DNA of 26,366 bases from Symbiodinium natans (taxonomy: Eukaryota; Sar; Dinophyceae; Suessiales; Symbiodiniaceae). The stretch spans positions 8,424-34,789 of the forward strand of contig CAJNDS010001100.1 in the NCBI GenBank assembly GCA_905221605.1, read 5' to 3'. Each line of letters starts with the position of its first letter. The first letter of the stretch is position 1. This document shows, in pieces, positions 25,434 through 26,366 of the stretch. The notes under the pieces are model-generated. The model had not been told where the DNA came from and searched no databases. It worked only from the letters and a program-made list of their open reading frames with translations. The translations under genes were made by a program, and so were the position numbers.

Positions 25434-26045
25434 TCACACGCCCCGGGCAGCAAGCATATCATTAAAGACAGTGACATGCTGCCAAGTCCATGTCGGCTGG
25501 CAGGCGAAAATGTCCTCGGCCATTGGCAAAGACAGCTCAAGGAACTTCTTCAAAGCCAGCACCCAGCGGCACAAACGGTAGAAAACCTTTCGGCTGTGAC
25601 GACAGTAGGATCCTGCATCGTAGACGAACATCAGGAATCCTTCTGTAAAATCGCCCGCATTCTTGTCGTCGCTACGACCCTGCATCTCACCTGGAAGGAG
25701 GACCACCATGCCGAAGTACCAGAACCAGTTTCCTGGAGAGAAACGATTTCCAGCCTCAGGGTTCTCACGGTGGAATTCCATCCACCGATGGTGCCAATGC
25801 TTGATCGGCGTTCCCAGTGTCCAGCTGGCTCGGTACTCATCCATGAGCAACTCCAGGAAACTTTGCTCCTCAGACAGCGTTGTGTAAAGCTGAACCAGCA
25901 ACTGGTGCAGCTCCTCTCTTGCTGATGGCAGCTCGTTAAGTTCCACCAGAGGCTGCTGAGCCTTTCCGGCCACGGCCATTGGCAAGTTGGGACAGTCAGA
26001 CAAACAAGGACTGCAGTGGGGCCAAAATTGCTGCAGAAAACACAA
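25434..26045 (-). CDS. Unrecognised 203-residue protein
   Basis: The ORF runs from ATG 26045 to TGA 25434. A second Met at 25979 (MAVAGKAQQPLVELNELP) is a plausible start or exon edge, because the first 22 residues are Cys-rich and an acceptor-like TTTTCTGCAG lies at the upstream end. Codon use is coding-like. Features are a helical N-terminal half (SAREELHQLLVQLYTTLSEE), a Trp-rich middle (WTLGTPIKHWHHRWMEFHRE, then NWFWYFGMVVLLPGE), the motif GRSDDKNAGDFTEGFLMFVY, and a basic helical C-terminal part ending TVFNDMLAARGV. One weakly hydrophobic stretch (NWFWYFGMVVLL) is too short to be sure of membrane insertion. No domain is recognised. It could be the last exon of a longer gene. It lies just inside the right arm of the 20262/26366 inverted pair. 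Confidence 0.55.
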   Translation of the reverse strand: MCFLQQFWPHCSPCLSDCPNLPMAVAGKAQQPLVELNELPSAREELHQLLVQLYTTLSEEQSFLELLMDEYRASWTLGTPIKHWHHRWMEFHRENPEAGNRFSPGNWFWYFGMVVLLPGEMQGRSDDKNAGDFTEGFLMFVYDAGSYCRHSRKVFYRLCRWVLALKKFLELSLPMAEDIFACQPTWTWQHVTVFNDMLAARGV

Positions 26046-26249
26046 TGTCTAATCTCCAGTGTAACAAGAATGCTCTTGTAAACTGTGTGGAACTAAAAGT
26101 CCAAAGCCCTAAGACGGCCCGCCTTCATTTCTTTCCAGAAGCAGCCCCTTTAGTGCATCCATGTCGAGTAGTAGGTGCATGTTTCAGCATAAAGCGCTCC
26201 TTTAACTTCAGCACTAAGCCTTAGTCACTAAGCACTCCTTCAAGCCACC

Positions 26250-26366
26250 CTCTACCCCCTGTCTCGGACCTCCAAATGTGCCAGTGCTCCACGGTTTCCA
26301 GGCACGCCAGCGCACCACCATCATGTCCAGGGCCTAGCAGGCTTTGCAAGTCCAGGGTTTAGGGTT
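26250..26366. repeat. Right arm of a 6.1-kb-spaced inverted repeat (cut by window end)
   Basis: Reverse complement of 20262-20365 with scattered changes and a short insertion near 26286-26300. It ends in CCAGGGTTTAGGGTT at the window edge, so how far the arm continues cannot be seen. Confidence 0.85.

Noticed and set aside
1-26366. tRNA, rRNA or spliced-leader gene
   Set aside because: No cloverleaf with a T-loop consensus, no rRNA segment and no full dinoflagellate spliced-leader sequence was seen by eye; a covariance-model scan would be decisive.

Overview
The window reads as nuclear DNA of a dinoflagellate, most likely a Symbiodiniaceae-type genome. Four things point there. More than 20 interstitial blocks of plant-type telomere heptamer (TTTAGGG/CCCTAAA) are scattered on both strands. 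Introns can be deduced by reading frame and use GT, GC and GA donors, with acceptors nearly always AG|G. There is a non-LTR reverse transcriptase fragment with an FLDD active site. And there is a duplicated multi-pass membrane protein with motifs I associate with a large unnamed dinoflagellate family. The species cannot be fixed from the sequence, and all exon models are frame-based predictions without transcript support.

Layout. 1-1465 is a 21-bp minisatellite with a higher-order period. 1979-3036 (minus) is a truncated first copy of the membrane-protein gene. 3.1-6.2 kb is mostly non-genic, rich in telomere-like arrays. 6243-10003 (minus) is the second, much fuller copy of the same gene. 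One of its introns has been filled by a ~690-bp heptamer satellite whose unit changes in steps. 11227-14750 (minus) holds scattered exons of an Asp/Glu racemase-family gene, with telomere-like arrays in its large intron. 14832-15884 (minus) is an unrecognised two-exon gene with a predicted 51-nt GC-AG intron. 16640-17671 (minus) is a LINE reverse-transcriptase fragment, abutting a 152-bp A-rich tandem repeat. 18.2-19.3 kb is repeat-rich non-genic DNA containing copies of a GAAA-loop hairpin.

The last 7 kb (19.5-26.4 kb) is different in character. It has four small unrecognised genes or gene candidates (19.6-20.1, 20629-21177, 21579-21947, 23964-24287) and one larger minus-strand ORF (25434-26045). 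They are set among 15 copies of an 18-bp perfect palindrome, AGCGCAACCGGTTGCGCT. The palindromes sit in larger units arranged as direct arrays, inverted arms and duplicated blocks. One pair of inverted arms brackets the 21579-21947 ORF. A separate inverted pair brackets the whole 6.1 kb and has telomere-like sequence at its outer edges.

No operon-like organisation is visible; the genes appear functionally unrelated. The most interesting material is (i) the splice-site evidence from comparing the two gene copies, including a telomere heptamer that supplies a splice donor, (ii) the stepwise heptamer satellite, and (iii) the palindrome-based repeat family.
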